A program made the position numbers and the translations under genes. The notes under the pieces were generated by a model. The model worked only from the letters and a program-made list of their open reading frames with translations, made no database searches and was not told the DNA's origin. A stretch of DNA of 49,808 bases, from contig JAQUEL010000005.1 in assembly GCA_028685295.1 (NCBI GenBank), positions 1 through 49,808 of the forward strand, written 5' to 3'. This document shows positions 18,876 to 27,748 of the stretch, one piece after another. Each line of letters opens with the position of its first letter. Position 1 is the first letter of the stretch. The DNA is from a bacterium (lineage in GTDB: Bacteria; UBP13; UBA5359).

Positions 18876-19067
18876 TTTCTACAACAAAAGCAGATCCGGT
18901 TAGGGGAACCCGTTTGTAAGCCATGCTCTCCCGTGACACTGCATTCTCGAATGAATATTATGTGGAAGAATACTCTGCAGCCTTGTAAACATAACTGCTC
19001 TGCGGTTACAGGCAGAGGACTTTGCTAAGGAAACAAATAACAACTATCACGTCTGCATTTGGGTATA

Positions 19068-19076
19068 TGATATAAT
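19068..19076 (+). promoter_or_regulatory. Extended -10 promoter of mnmE
   Basis: TGATATAAT, with a perfect TATAAT at 19071-19076 and the TGn extension. The -35 region is weak. The 11-bp palindrome at 19076-19100 begins at its last base. Confidence 0.6.
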
Positions 19077-19100
19077 AGCCGGGGAAGTTTTCCCCGGCTA
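19076..19100. repeat. Perfect 11-bp inverted repeat over the mnmE transcription start
   Basis: TAGCCGGGGAA and TTCCCCGGCTA with a three-base loop. It starts at the last base of the -10 hexamer and covers the expected +1. No T-run follows on the plus strand. It may be an operator, an mRNA 5'-end hairpin, or a terminator-like element for jag. Confidence 0.65.
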
Positions 19101-19151
19101 AGCTTTGAGAGGACACACGCGTATACGGTGCTCCGAAAAGAGGTTACGAAT

Positions 19152-20531
19152 ATGGAAAGAGATACCATTGCAGCCGTTTCTACTCCTCCTGGGGAGGGTG
19201 CTCTTGCCATTATCAGAATAAGCGGGCCGGGAGCGATTAAAATAGCCCGGAGCCTATTCAGAGCCGGCAGCGCCGGTATCGTCGAGAAGTTTGAAAGCCA
19301 CAGAGTTTATTACGGCTTTATTCTCGATTTGAAAGACGGCAAGAAGATAGACGAGGTGTTTTTGACGGCCTTGCTGGCGCCACGGTCATATACGCGTGAG
19401 GATATGATAGAAATAAGCGCCCATGGTGGAATGCAGCCGGTAAGACAAATTTTGCAGCAAGCGCTTTCTGCCGGCGCCAGACTGGCGGAGCCGGGTGAAT
19501 TTACTAAAAGAGCCTTTCTTAATGGCCGTCTGGATCTGGCGCAGGCCGAAGCGGTCATGAGCGTCATAAAATCCCGCACAGAGGCTGGATTGAAGAGTGC
19601 TGTCAGCCAGCTCAGAGGGTTTTTGTCACGCGATATTGAAGAGCTGCGCCGGGAGATTATCGGGCTGCTGGCGCTTATGGAAGCAGAGATAGATTTTCCT
19701 GAGGATGTTGAAATTTCAGAGGTCTATGACAAGGCTTTGGATAAGGTTCAAGGGCTTATCAGAAAATTGGATGATCTTATCGCTTCGGCTGATAGAGGGC
19801 GTATTTTACAGGATGGAGCTGCTCTGGCTATTGTGGGTAAGCCTAATGTCGGGAAATCGAGTTTGCTGAACAGGCTTCTACGGGAAGCGCGGGCTATTGT
19901 TACGGAGATACCGGGAACAACCAGGGATGTTTTGGAAGCCATGGTCAACATCGGCGGGGTGCCGGTAAGGGCCTTTGATACGGCTGGGATACGAGCTACG
20001 ACGGATATGGTGGAACGTATCGGTGTTGAGAGAGCTAGAGAAGTTATTTTGCAGGCCGATATTCTGTTGTTGGTTTTGGACGGGTCTCAACCTCTTACCG
20101 AGGAAGATTGCGTTTTGGCTGTCGAATGTGCACAAAAGAGAACCATTTTGGTGATCAATAAGGCCGATTTACCGCCAGCTGTCAATGAAGAAGCGCTGGC
20201 GGAAATGATGCCCGGAACACCCCTGCTACGTATCTCCTCTCTCACTGGTGAAGGAGTAACGGCGCTGGAAGCAGAGATTGCCGCCATACTTCTAGGTGGT
20301 GAAATAGTATTGGAACGCATAACCGTAGCCAATATCCGACAAGTTGAGGCGCTGGTTAGAGCAACTGCGGCGCTGCGGACGGGAAGAGAGGCCATACTCT
20401 GTGGGCAACCGGCAGAGATCACGGCGGTGGATCTGCATGACGCTGCTGACGCATTGGGCGAAATTACGGGAGAAACTACCACCGATGATGTAATAGACAG
20501 GATATTCTCCGATTTTTGCATAGGAAAATAA
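19152..20531 (+). CDS. mnmE: tRNA modification GTPase MnmE
   Basis: A 459-residue GTPase which with MnmG makes 5-(carboxymethyl)aminomethyl-uridine at the wobble position of some tRNAs. The N-terminal folate-binding domain starts DTIAAVSTPPGEGALAIIRISG. The central G domain has GKPNVGKSSLLN near 225, the DTAG switch near 272, and an NKAD motif. The C-terminus ends in the catalytic CIGK. The ATG at 19152 follows AGAGGT by seven bases; an upstream frame from 19128 would add eight residues without support. It is followed by mnmG three bases later. Confidence 0.97.
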   Translation: MERDTIAAVSTPPGEGALAIIRISGPGAIKIARSLFRAGSAGIVEKFESHRVYYGFILDLKDGKKIDEVFLTALLAPRSYTREDMIEISAHGGMQPVRQILQQALSAGARLAEPGEFTKRAFLNGRLDLAQAEAVMSVIKSRTEAGLKSAVSQLRGFLSRDIEELRREIIGLLALMEAEIDFPEDVEISEVYDKALDKVQGLIRKLDDLIASADRGRILQDGAALAIVGKPNVGKSSLLNRLLREARAIVTEIPGTTRDVLEAMVNIGGVPVRAFDTAGIRATTDMVERIGVERAREVILQADILLLVLDGSQPLTEEDCVLAVECAQKRTILVINKADLPPAVNEEALAEMMPGTPLLRISSLTGEGVTALEAEIAAILLGGEIVLERITVANIRQVEALVRATAALRTGREAILCGQPAEITAVDLHDAADALGEITGETTTDDVIDRIFSDFCIGK

Positions 20532-20533
20532 TT

Positions 20534-22435
20534 ATGGTCTATGAAAAAAGCTATGATATTATCGTTATAGGTGCCGGCCATGCAGGATGCGAAGCGGCCT
20601 TGGCTTCGGCCAGAATGGGATGTGCCACCCTTCTGCTGACCATCAATCTTGACAGTATAGCGCTTCTGCCGTGCAACTGCTCCATAGGAGGGCCCGCCAA
20701 AGCCCATCTTGTCAGAGAGATTGATGCTCTAGGTGGCGAAATGGGCCGGAATATAGATAAGAGCTTTACGCATATAAGGATGCTGAATCTCAGCAAAGGA
20801 CCGGCGGTGCAGGCGCTGAGAGCCCAGGTGGATAAAAAATACTATCAGATGGAGATGAAACACACGCTGGAATCTCAGGACCGGCTGGATATAAAGCAGG
20901 CTATGGTGGAGGAGATTCTTTGTGACGAAACGGCTGTAACAGGCGTCAGGGTGCAAACCGGGATAGAATATCGTAGCCGAGCTGTAATCGTAGCCGCCGG
21001 GACATTTCTAGAGGGCTTGATCCATATCGGCGAGACCTCTTTCCCCGCCGGACGAGGCGGGGAGGTCCCCTCCATCGGACTGGCACAGAATTTGAAATAT
21101 CTTGGTTTTAATTTGGGACGCCTGAAGACCGGTACTCCTCCCAGAATAGATGCCCGCACGATCGATTTCTCTCAGGGAAAGATTCAGGAATCCGAGGATG
21201 TGCCGCTGCCCTTCTCTTACACCACCGGCCCAATTTCCGGCCGCGGCCGGCTATCATGCTGGCTGATGGAGACAAATGAGCAGACACACCGTATAATTCG
21301 CGATAATCTTCATCGCTCACCACTCTTCTCCGGACGCATCAAGGGCACGGGGCCTCGCTACTGTCCTTCCATTGAAGATAAGGTTGTTCGTTTTCCTGAT
21401 AAAGAAAGGCATCAGATCTTTCTGGAACGGGAAGGCTGGAAGACCAGCGAGGTTTATTTGCAGGGACTCTCCTCTTCTCTGCCGGAAGATGTTCAAATTG
21501 CTGCTGTCCATAGCGTAAAAGGCCTGGAAAAGGCAGAGCTAATGCGTCCCGGCTATGCCATAGAGTATGATTTTCTCCTGCCGGTCCAGCTCTTTCCCAC
21601 ATTGGAAACGAAGCTAATAAAAGGACTTTATACCGCTGGGCAGATAAATGGGACATCGGGCTATGAAGAAGCGGCGGCACAGGGTATTATGGCCGGTATA
21701 AATGCCGCAGCTGCGATCAAAGAGCTGCCGCCGCTGATATTGTTGCGCTCAGAGGCTTATATCGGTGTTCTGGTAGATGATCTTGTTACAAAAGGTACGG
21801 AGGAGCCCTACAGAATGCTTACTTCCCGTGCCGAGTATAGATTGATCCTGCGCCAAGGGAATGCTGATCTGCGCTTAACGGAAAAGGGATACCGCTATGG
21901 CCTTATTCCTGAGGATCGATATCAACGGTTTGTTATCAGACGAGAGATGATCGAGCTTGAAACCGCTCGTCTCAAAGAGACCCGGCTGCGCCCGACAGGC
22001 CAGGTGCAGCGACTGTTGCGAGACCTAGGCAGCGAGAGGCTTGGAAAGGCTGTTAGCTTGGCGGATATTCTTAAGCGCCCGGATATGACCTACCGGAGAA
22101 CGGCGACTCTTGATAAAGATCGTCCTTCGCTTCCGCCCGATGTGATAAGCGAGACGGAAACAGAGATCAAATATGAGGGCTATATAGAGAAGCAGCAGCA
22201 GCAGGTGGTGCAGTATCAGCGTCTTGAATCCAGGCTTGTTCCTGAAGAGATAGACTATGATGCTATCCCCAGCCTGTCACGAGAGGGTCGGGAGAAGTTA
22301 AAAAATATTCGTCCGGTATCAGTGGGGCAGGCATCGAGAATTGCCGGCCTTACGCCGGCCGATATAACTATACTCATCGTCTATTTGGAGCAACAGCGCC
22401 TGCAGGCCCTAAGACAAAGAGAGAAAACGTCATGA
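20534..22435 (+). CDS. mnmG: tRNA uridine-5-carboxymethylaminomethyl modification enzyme MnmG
   Basis: A 633-residue FAD enzyme, partner of MnmE. The dinucleotide-binding motif IVIGAGHAGCEAALA is at the N-terminus (~residues 9-23). The family signatures GRLKTGTPPRID and GQINGTSGYEEAAAQG are present, and the C-terminal helical tail is complete. The ATG at 20534 is three bases after the mnmE stop. It overlaps rsmG by four bases. Size is normal for the family. Confidence 0.97.
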   Translation: MVYEKSYDIIVIGAGHAGCEAALASARMGCATLLLTINLDSIALLPCNCSIGGPAKAHLVREIDALGGEMGRNIDKSFTHIRMLNLSKGPAVQALRAQVDKKYYQMEMKHTLESQDRLDIKQAMVEEILCDETAVTGVRVQTGIEYRSRAVIVAAGTFLEGLIHIGETSFPAGRGGEVPSIGLAQNLKYLGFNLGRLKTGTPPRIDARTIDFSQGKIQESEDVPLPFSYTTGPISGRGRLSCWLMETNEQTHRIIRDNLHRSPLFSGRIKGTGPRYCPSIEDKVVRFPDKERHQIFLEREGWKTSEVYLQGLSSSLPEDVQIAAVHSVKGLEKAELMRPGYAIEYDFLLPVQLFPTLETKLIKGLYTAGQINGTSGYEEAAAQGIMAGINAAAAIKELPPLILLRSEAYIGVLVDDLVTKGTEEPYRMLTSRAEYRLILRQGNADLRLTEKGYRYGLIPEDRYQRFVIRREMIELETARLKETRLRPTGQVQRLLRDLGSERLGKAVSLADILKRPDMTYRRTATLDKDRPSLPPDVISETETEIKYEGYIEKQQQQVVQYQRLESRLVPEEIDYDAIPSLSREGREKLKNIRPVSVGQASRIAGLTPADITILIVYLEQQRLQALRQREKTS

Positions 22436-23142
22436 AAGAGCATAAAGATTTATTGGTCTCCTTAGCCGGGCAAAGGGGAATTTCTCTTAACGATAAAGCT
22501 GCGAGCAAGCTTCTACACTATGCCGGTGAGATAGAGCGTTGGAGCAGGGTTTACAACTTAACAGGAGCTGCCGGCATAGAAAAGATTCTTCGAGAGCATA
22601 TCGTAGATTCCCTTTCGCTATTAATCCTGAAAAGCATTCATCAGGCAGAAAACATTCTTGATATCGGCACAGGTGCCGGCTTGCCGGGGATTGTCCTGGC
22701 GATTCTTTTACCGGAAACAGAGATATCTTTGCTGGAGGCCAATGGGAAAAAGGCACGCTTTTTGAAGAATATGGTCATCGATCTGGGCCTAAACGCTTCT
22801 GTTTTGGAAGGGCGAGCAGAGGAACTGGGACATAATGGACTTTTCAGAGGCCGGTATGATCTGGTAACGGCCAGAGCATTAGCACGAATGAATATCTTGT
22901 TAGAACTGTCCGTGCCCTTTCTTCGTGTGGGAGGGCATGTAGTTGCTATGAAAGGCCCTGATTATGCTGCCGATATAGCAGAGGCAACCCGGGCGCTGGA
23001 GATCCTTCAATGTGGGGATTTGCAGGTAACAAATGTTTCTATAAGCGAGAAACAGCGCTATCTGCTGGATATAACCAAGCTCTCCCCTACCCCGGAAACC
23101 TATCCACGCCGTACAGGGATACCTGGCAAGAGGCCGTTGTAA
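22432..23142 (+). CDS. rsmG: 16S rRNA (guanine-N7) methyltransferase RsmG
   Basis: A 236-residue SAM-dependent methyltransferase that modifies 16S rRNA (G527 in E. coli numbering). The SAM motif LDIGTGAGLPGIVLA is near residues 78-92, followed by ISLLEANGKKARFL and VTARALARM. The start ATG overlaps the mnmG stop (ATGA). It closes the mnmE-mnmG-rsmG group before the segregation locus, the order seen in most Firmicutes. Confidence 0.96.
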   Translation: MKEHKDLLVSLAGQRGISLNDKAASKLLHYAGEIERWSRVYNLTGAAGIEKILREHIVDSLSLLILKSIHQAENILDIGTGAGLPGIVLAILLPETEISLLEANGKKARFLKNMVIDLGLNASVLEGRAEELGHNGLFRGRYDLVTARALARMNILLELSVPFLRVGGHVVAMKGPDYAADIAEATRALEILQCGDLQVTNVSISEKQRYLLDITKLSPTPETYPRRTGIPGKRPL

Positions 23143-23180
23143 CGTCGAACGGTTTGGAACGTTCTTCAAAGTTACCGCAA

Positions 23181-23196
23181 TGTTTCACGTGAAACA
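23181..23196. promoter_or_regulatory. parS centromere site 1
   Basis: TGTTTCACGTGAAACA, a perfect 16-base match to the consensus parS palindrome. It lies between rsmG and parA, just upstream of the likely parA -35 region. Confidence 0.93.
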
Positions 23197-23218
23197 TTCC
23201 CCTTCCTGCTCTTTTCTA

Positions 23219-23227
23219 TGCTATAAT
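23219..23227 (+). promoter_or_regulatory. Extended -10 promoter of parA
   Basis: TGCTATAAT with TATAAT at 23222-23227. parS site 1 ends 25 bases upstream, so ParB spreading could influence this promoter. Confidence 0.55.
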
Positions 23228-23259
23228 AATGCTATCAACTTTAATTGTGGAGCAACACG

Positions 23260-24504
23260 ATGGTTATAAAAAACTTTCTTGCTCGTCTTTCCGCTATCTT
23301 TCGAAAAAAAAGCTCTTCTGTCGCCGAGACCATTGTAGGCTCGGAGCTTGAACAGGCAAATACAGGAGAGCTTAAAGAAGTAACCTTAGATAAAAAGCAC
23401 GATGATGTTTCACGTGAAACGTTGAGCAACACCGGTCCAGAAGAGGCCCCGGGAATAGAAACCCGGTCTGAGTTAAGTGACGGTATGGCAGAGCATAGCA
23501 ATGAACCGGTTCCTCTTGAAGCACCGTTCGGAACTATTGGCGTAGAGGCCGTTTATGATGATGCAGATGCAGCTGCAGAGGGATCATCGGCAGAGGCAGC
23601 GCTTGATAATACTTCGCCCGTAGACGAGCTTCGCGAAGCTTCTTTACGGATGGTTCTTCTAGAAGATACTTCGGCGGAGGCCTGCGATATGGCAGCCTTG
23701 GATGAAGAAAATAATGAGGCCGCACGCAAGCCGCTTATCCTTGACAGCCGAGTTCTGGTGGTCATTAATCAAAAAGGCGGCGTGGGTAAAACTACGACGG
23801 CCATTAACCTGTCTGCTGCTTTGGCCGAGATGGGACAGCGAGTTCTGTTAGTGGATGCCGATCCGCAGGGAAATGCCGGCAGCGGCTTGGGAATTGACCG
23901 TAACAAGCTGGGCTGCTGCCTTTATGATCTGCTGCTGGGAACACTTTCCTTAGCAGATGTTAGAGTTGAAACAATGATTCAGGGGCTGGATGTTGTGCCG
24001 GCCACCGTTAATTTAGCCGGCGCGGAAGTTGAGCTTGTGGTTATCGATAATCGGGAATATCGCCTGGGAGAGGTTTTGAAGGATGCGGTGAACAGCTACG
24101 ATTTTGTCATTATAGATTGTCCGCCGTCTCTGGGGCTATTGACCATTAATGCTTTAGCTATAGCTGATGAGGCTGTTATCCCCGTGCAATGCGAATTCTT
24201 TGCTTTGGAGGGGCTTAGTCAGCTTTATTCCACATTGGGCATGATCAGGAAGGAATTGAACCCTCGGCTGAGGCAGCAGCATATTCTAATAAATATGTAT
24301 GACGGCCGAGTGAAGCTTCATCAACAAATAAGAGCGGAGATAGAGAAGTTCTTTCAGGCGGATTTGTTTAAAACGGAAATTCCCCGTTCAGTAAGATTAA
24401 GCGAGGCGCCGAGCTTTGGCCAGCCGATTATGGAATATGACAAAAGTGGCCGGCTTAGCGATATCTACAGGCGTTTAGCTGAGGAGGTCGTCGGTTTTGA
24501 GTGA
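23260..24504 (+). CDS. parA: Chromosome partitioning ATPase ParA/Soj with long acidic N-terminal extension
   Basis: A 414-residue ParA-family ATPase. The conserved core begins near residue 159; the deviant Walker A KGGVGKTT is at 172-179, followed by VDADPQGNAGSGLG and IIDCPPSLGLLTINAL. Typical chromosomal Soj proteins are ~255 residues and start almost at Walker A. Here an extra ~159 residues precede it: a basic, amphipathic-looking start (MVIKNFLARLSAIFRKKSSS), then a long Glu/Ala/Asp-rich, probably disordered stretch. The ATG at 23260 has GGAG eight bases upstream, and the frame is unbroken through to the core. parS site 2 lies within the extension and encodes VSRET. The gene overlaps parB by eight bases. 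Confidence 0.93.
   Translation: MVIKNFLARLSAIFRKKSSSVAETIVGSELEQANTGELKEVTLDKKHDDVSRETLSNTGPEEAPGIETRSELSDGMAEHSNEPVPLEAPFGTIGVEAVYDDADAAAEGSSAEAALDNTSPVDELREASLRMVLLEDTSAEACDMAALDEENNEAARKPLILDSRVLVVINQKGGVGKTTTAINLSAALAEMGQRVLLVDADPQGNAGSGLGIDRNKLGCCLYDLLLGTLSLADVRVETMIQGLDVVPATVNLAGAEVELVVIDNREYRLGEVLKDAVNSYDFVIIDCPPSLGLLTINALAIADEAVIPVQCEFFALEGLSQLYSTLGMIRKELNPRLRQQHILINMYDGRVKLHQQIRAEIEKFFQADLFKTEIPRSVRLSEAPSFGQPIMEYDKSGRLSDIYRRLAEEVVGFE
23406..23421. promoter_or_regulatory. parS centromere site 2, within parA coding sequence
   Basis: TGTTTCACGTGAAACG, 15 of 16 bases match the consensus. In frame it encodes Val-Ser-Arg-Glu-Thr in the ParA extension. Confidence 0.9.
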
Positions 24505-25330
24505 AAGACAGGTTCTGGGACGAGGGCTTGGAGCGCTTATTCCTGGTGCAGCCTCTTTCGAAAAAGAATCGAAGGATATCCCGCTGCACTTGATAGATCC
24601 CAATCCTTATCAGCCAAGGCAATACTGGGATGATGACCGTATTGAAGAGTTAGCGGTTTCAATACGGGAGCATGGTCTCATTCAGCCCATTGCCTTACGT
24701 CCGATAGGAAGTCGTTATCAGATAGTGGCCGGCGAGCGTCGCTGGAGAGCTTCAAAGAAAGCGGGACTGCAGCGAGTAGCCGCCTTTATTAAAGAGTATT
24801 CCGATAAAGAAATGTTGGAACTTGCATTAGTGGAAAATATCCAGCGCCAGGATCTCAACCCGGTGGAGACGGCACGAGCCTATAAAATGTTGATTACAGA
24901 GTTTAACTATACCCAAGAGGAGCTAGGACGAAGGGTCGGCCGTAGCCGGTCAAGTGTAGCTAATACCCTGCGTTTGCTCTCTCTCTCAAAGCAACTTCAA
25001 GAAATGCTGGCGGAGGGTCTTTTGAGCGAAGGACAGGTCAGGCCGTTATTGGCGCTCTCTCCTGAAAAACAGTTAAGCATGGCACAAGAGATTGCGCACA
25101 AGGGTTTTACAGCCAGACAGGTGGAAAGGATAGCACGGCGCAATGTTTCACGTGAAACATCTGCGCGAAGCGTTGATCCTAATACGGCCGATATAATAGA
25201 ACGACTTCAGCACCGTTTGGGGACGGAGGTTCGCATATCAGGCGCTGTTGCCGGTGAGGTGACCATCAAATTTTTCTCTCCCGAAGATTTGGAGAGGGTT
25301 GTGGGTATTATCCTCAATGAACAAGAGTAA
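24497..25330 (+). CDS. parB: Chromosome partitioning protein ParB/Spo0J
   Basis: A 277-residue ParB-family CTPase clamp that loads at parS and spreads along DNA. It starts LGRGLGALIPG, followed by the CTP-binding GERRWRA motif at 79-85 and ENIQRQDLNP. A helix-turn-helix (TQEELGRRVGRSRSSVANTLR) spans ~139-160. A C-terminal dimerisation domain follows. Start is TTG at 24497, overlapping the parA stop, with GAGGAGG six bases upstream. parS site 3 is inside the gene and again encodes VSRET. Confidence 0.97.
   Translation: MSERQVLGRGLGALIPGAASFEKESKDIPLHLIDPNPYQPRQYWDDDRIEELAVSIREHGLIQPIALRPIGSRYQIVAGERRWRASKKAGLQRVAAFIKEYSDKEMLELALVENIQRQDLNPVETARAYKMLITEFNYTQEELGRRVGRSRSSVANTLRLLSLSKQLQEMLAEGLLSEGQVRPLLALSPEKQLSMAQEIAHKGFTARQVERIARRNVSRETSARSVDPNTADIIERLQHRLGTEVRISGAVAGEVTIKFFSPEDLERVVGIILNEQE
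25144..25159. promoter_or_regulatory. parS centromere site 3, within parB coding sequence
   Basis: TGTTTCACGTGAAACA, a perfect consensus parS. Encodes VSRET in frame in the ParB linker before the C-terminal domain. Confidence 0.93.
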
Positions 25331-25386
25331 CCCGGCATCTCGTTGTTTGTTGTTTTATTGATGATAGTAAGTGACGGCGTAAAGAT

Positions 25387-26223
25387 ATGAATGCATTATA
25401 TAAAAGATTGCTGACGGCTTTTGCGGGCATTCCGCTACTACTCTATCTTGCCAACAAGGGGCACTGGTTTTTCTTTGCTCTGACGCTTTTTATTGCTCTT
25501 GTCTCGGCAGGAGAGTTTTTGGCTGCCTGCCAGGGGCGAGGTGTTCGAACTAATGTCGCTCTTGTTTTATGTGGTGTTGCTGCAGCTTCCCTTTTTGCTA
25601 AAATGTGTGCCGGCAAAGGGCAAATACCGTTAGCTGCTTTGTTACCGGTTTCTTTATGGCTGCTCTTTTCCATCTTCTGTGTTTTACGTGCGGATGTGAA
25701 TATCCTTCATCGTGTTCCCGTAAAGGTTTTGACCATAATCTACCTTGGCATTCTACCGGCTCATCTTATTCTGCTGCGGGATCTAATAGGAAGCTTTCAG
25801 CTTCTCGGCCGAGAATGGGATCTAGGGTTCTTTATGATTATCTGGCTTTATCTTGTCGTCTGGGGAACCGATACAGGGGCATATGTGATCGGTACTTTAA
25901 TCGGCAAGAGAAGGATCTTTCCAGTCGTCAGCCCTAATAAATCGTTAGAAGGTCTTTTAGGCGGACTATCGCTAGGAGTGTTGCTGGGCATGGCCTGCGG
26001 GAGCCTTCTTTTTCATGATTGGCTGAAGCTGCTGGTCTCCGCTTTGATAACCAGCCTGGCGGCTGTCTACGGCGATTTATTTGCCTCTCTGCTCAAACGA
26101 GCGCTGTCGATAAAGGATTTTGGAGAAGTTCTGCCGGGGCACGGCGGTATTCTTGACCGGTTTGATAGCTTGATAATGGCGGCGCCGGCTGCTTATATCT
26201 GTATCAGGCTCTTTTTTAGATGA
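25387..26223 (+). CDS. cdsA: Phosphatidate cytidylyltransferase (CDP-diacylglycerol synthase) family protein
   Basis: A 278-residue polytopic membrane protein with about eight hydrophobic segments. The C-terminal half carries the CdsA signature: VSPNKSLEGLLGG near 188 followed by LPGHGGILDRFDSL near 253. It makes CDP-diacylglycerol from CTP and phosphatidic acid for phospholipid synthesis. The usual Firmicute location is between uppS and dxr; here it sits 56 bases after parB. It may therefore be either the only copy or a paralogue. The start ATG at 25387 has a weak ribosome site. Confidence 0.85.
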   Translation: MNALYKRLLTAFAGIPLLLYLANKGHWFFFALTLFIALVSAGEFLAACQGRGVRTNVALVLCGVAAASLFAKMCAGKGQIPLAALLPVSLWLLFSIFCVLRADVNILHRVPVKVLTIIYLGILPAHLILLRDLIGSFQLLGREWDLGFFMIIWLYLVVWGTDTGAYVIGTLIGKRRIFPVVSPNKSLEGLLGGLSLGVLLGMACGSLLFHDWLKLLVSALITSLAAVYGDLFASLLKRALSIKDFGEVLPGHGGILDRFDSLIMAAPAAYICIRLFFR

Positions 26224-26293
26224 CCTTTACATACCGTGATGGTATTGTTAAAATTGCAGTTGCCGGAAGTTTGTTTTTAAAGGATATTTTTAG

Positions 26294-26947
26294 ATGTCTT
26301 TTTATGATCGCAATGAAGCCGGACGACTATTGGCAGACCGGTTGATGTCCTACAGGCATGATGACACTATTGTTATGGCTGTTCCTAGAGGCGGTGTGAT
26401 AGTTGCTTCTGAAATTGCCCGGACGCTTGACGTCAAGATGGATATCGTGCTGGCGAAAAAAATAGGTGCTCCATATAATAAGGATTATGCTATTGGGGCT
26501 TTATCCGAATCAGGCTGTGAGGTTATCGATCACGAAGCTGTAAAAGATTTGCAGGTGGAATCTTCTCATTTGGAGCGTATGCGCCTGCTGGTCTCCAGGG
26601 AGCTGGAGGCCCGGCGTTCTCATCTCCGAAGAGGATATGCAAGGGTTTCGACATATGGACGGACCGTTATTGTTGTTGACGACGGTGTTGCCACGGGGCT
26701 GACTTTGAAAGCAGCGGCCCTTACCCTCCGCTCGGATTGCCCACGGGAAATGGTGTTGGCTGTTCCTGTGGCGGCGGCGGACAGCTTGATGCTGTTGCGA
26801 CCGTTCTTTGATGTCATTATATGCCTGGAAACATCGGAAATGTTCTTCTCCGTCGGGCAATTTTACGATCTTTTCGAGCCGGTTTCCGAGGAGACCGTTA
26901 CTACGCTCCTCAGGGAGGGGTTTGGTCCTAAAGCGTTGAGGGGGTAA
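26294..26947 (+). CDS. Phosphoribosyltransferase-fold protein
   Basis: A 217-residue type I phosphoribosyltransferase domain protein. The PRPP-binding signature IVVDDGVATGLT is near 126-137, and an early AVPRGGVIVASEIA near 29-42 matches the family of predicted PRTases often seen alone or fused to hydrolase domains. Substrate unknown; it is not a standard purine or pyrimidine salvage enzyme by length or motif. The ATG at 26294 follows AAGGA. The MscS-type gene starts seven bases later, so the two are probably co-transcribed. Confidence 0.75.
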   Translation: MSFYDRNEAGRLLADRLMSYRHDDTIVMAVPRGGVIVASEIARTLDVKMDIVLAKKIGAPYNKDYAIGALSESGCEVIDHEAVKDLQVESSHLERMRLLVSRELEARRSHLRRGYARVSTYGRTVIVVDDGVATGLTLKAAALTLRSDCPREMVLAVPVAAADSLMLLRPFFDVIICLETSEMFFSVGQFYDLFEPVSEETVTTLLREGFGPKALRG

Positions 26948-26953
26948 ATACTT

Positions 26954-27736
26954 ATGTCGTCTTTTACCACCATTTTAACCAAAGCAATTACTATATTACT
27001 GATAGCTGTGGCTGCGGAAATAGTTGTTATGCTCGTTGCCAGAGTAATCAGTAACAACATTAATCGTAGTGTCGGACAGCAGGAACGGCCGACATCCATA
27101 AAAGCACGACGGCGGACTACCTTGCAAGGATTGCTGGTGAATTCCGCCAGATATTTCATTTATTTTATAGCATTATTAATGATCCTTGGCCAAATGGGAG
27201 TTAATTGGCAGCCTATACTTGCAGGCGCAGGGGTCATTGGCCTGGCTATAGGTTTTGGGGCGCAGCGGCTGGTAAGGGATATCATTTCCGGGCTCTTCAT
27301 TCTGGTGGAGGATCAATTTGCCATCGGAGATTATATTACTCTGGGAGCTGTATCCGGCGAGGTTGTTGAACTGGGGCTGAGAGTGACGAAGATACGTGAT
27401 GATAACGGTCGCATCTGTACCATTGCCAACGGTGACGTCACGGCCACCTGTAATTATTCCCGGGGCCCTTATCGTCTCACCATCAATTTTGCTGTTGCTC
27501 TGGACAGCGATCTTATAAGGATCAGGGAGATTGTCAGCACTTTGGCTGAGGATTTTTCCGGGCGGGAGGATGTTTCCGAGAAACCTCGTCTACTGGGACC
27601 GGTGGCCATTAGTGAGGGTAAGATACAATTGCTTGTAGCGGCGGAGGTGCTCTCAGCCGATAGGCTTTCCCTGGCCGCCGAGATACAGACGGAACTGCTT
27701 TATCGCCTTCGTGCCGCCGGTATCAGTATCTGCTAG
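26954..27736 (+). CDS. Small-conductance mechanosensitive channel (MscS family)
   Basis: A 260-residue inner-membrane channel that opens under membrane tension to release solutes. Hydrophobic segments are at ~8-30, ~62-82 and ~88-108. The third is the pore helix with Gly/Ala packing (GAGVIGLAIGFGAQ), followed by the MscS beta domain (DQFAIGDYITLG and TKIRDDNGRICTIANG). C-terminal domain complete. Good ribosome site GAGGGGG before the ATG. Size is close to the YkuT/short MscS class. Confidence 0.9.
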   Translation: MSSFTTILTKAITILLIAVAAEIVVMLVARVISNNINRSVGQQERPTSIKARRRTTLQGLLVNSARYFIYFIALLMILGQMGVNWQPILAGAGVIGLAIGFGAQRLVRDIISGLFILVEDQFAIGDYITLGAVSGEVVELGLRVTKIRDDNGRICTIANGDVTATCNYSRGPYRLTINFAVALDSDLIRIREIVSTLAEDFSGREDVSEKPRLLGPVAISEGKIQLLVAAEVLSADRLSLAAEIQTELLYRLRAAGISIC

Positions 27737-27748
27737 GAGGATAAATTT

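Noticed and set aside
18876-19067. Possible structured RNA or terminator between jag and mnmE
   Set aside because: Only a short GGTT/AACC stem near 18900 and no T-run; too weak to call.
20087-20707. 206-codon minus-strand open frame
   Set aside because: It lies opposite mnmE and the mnmG start, with Ser/Arg/Pro-rich translation typical of a shadow.
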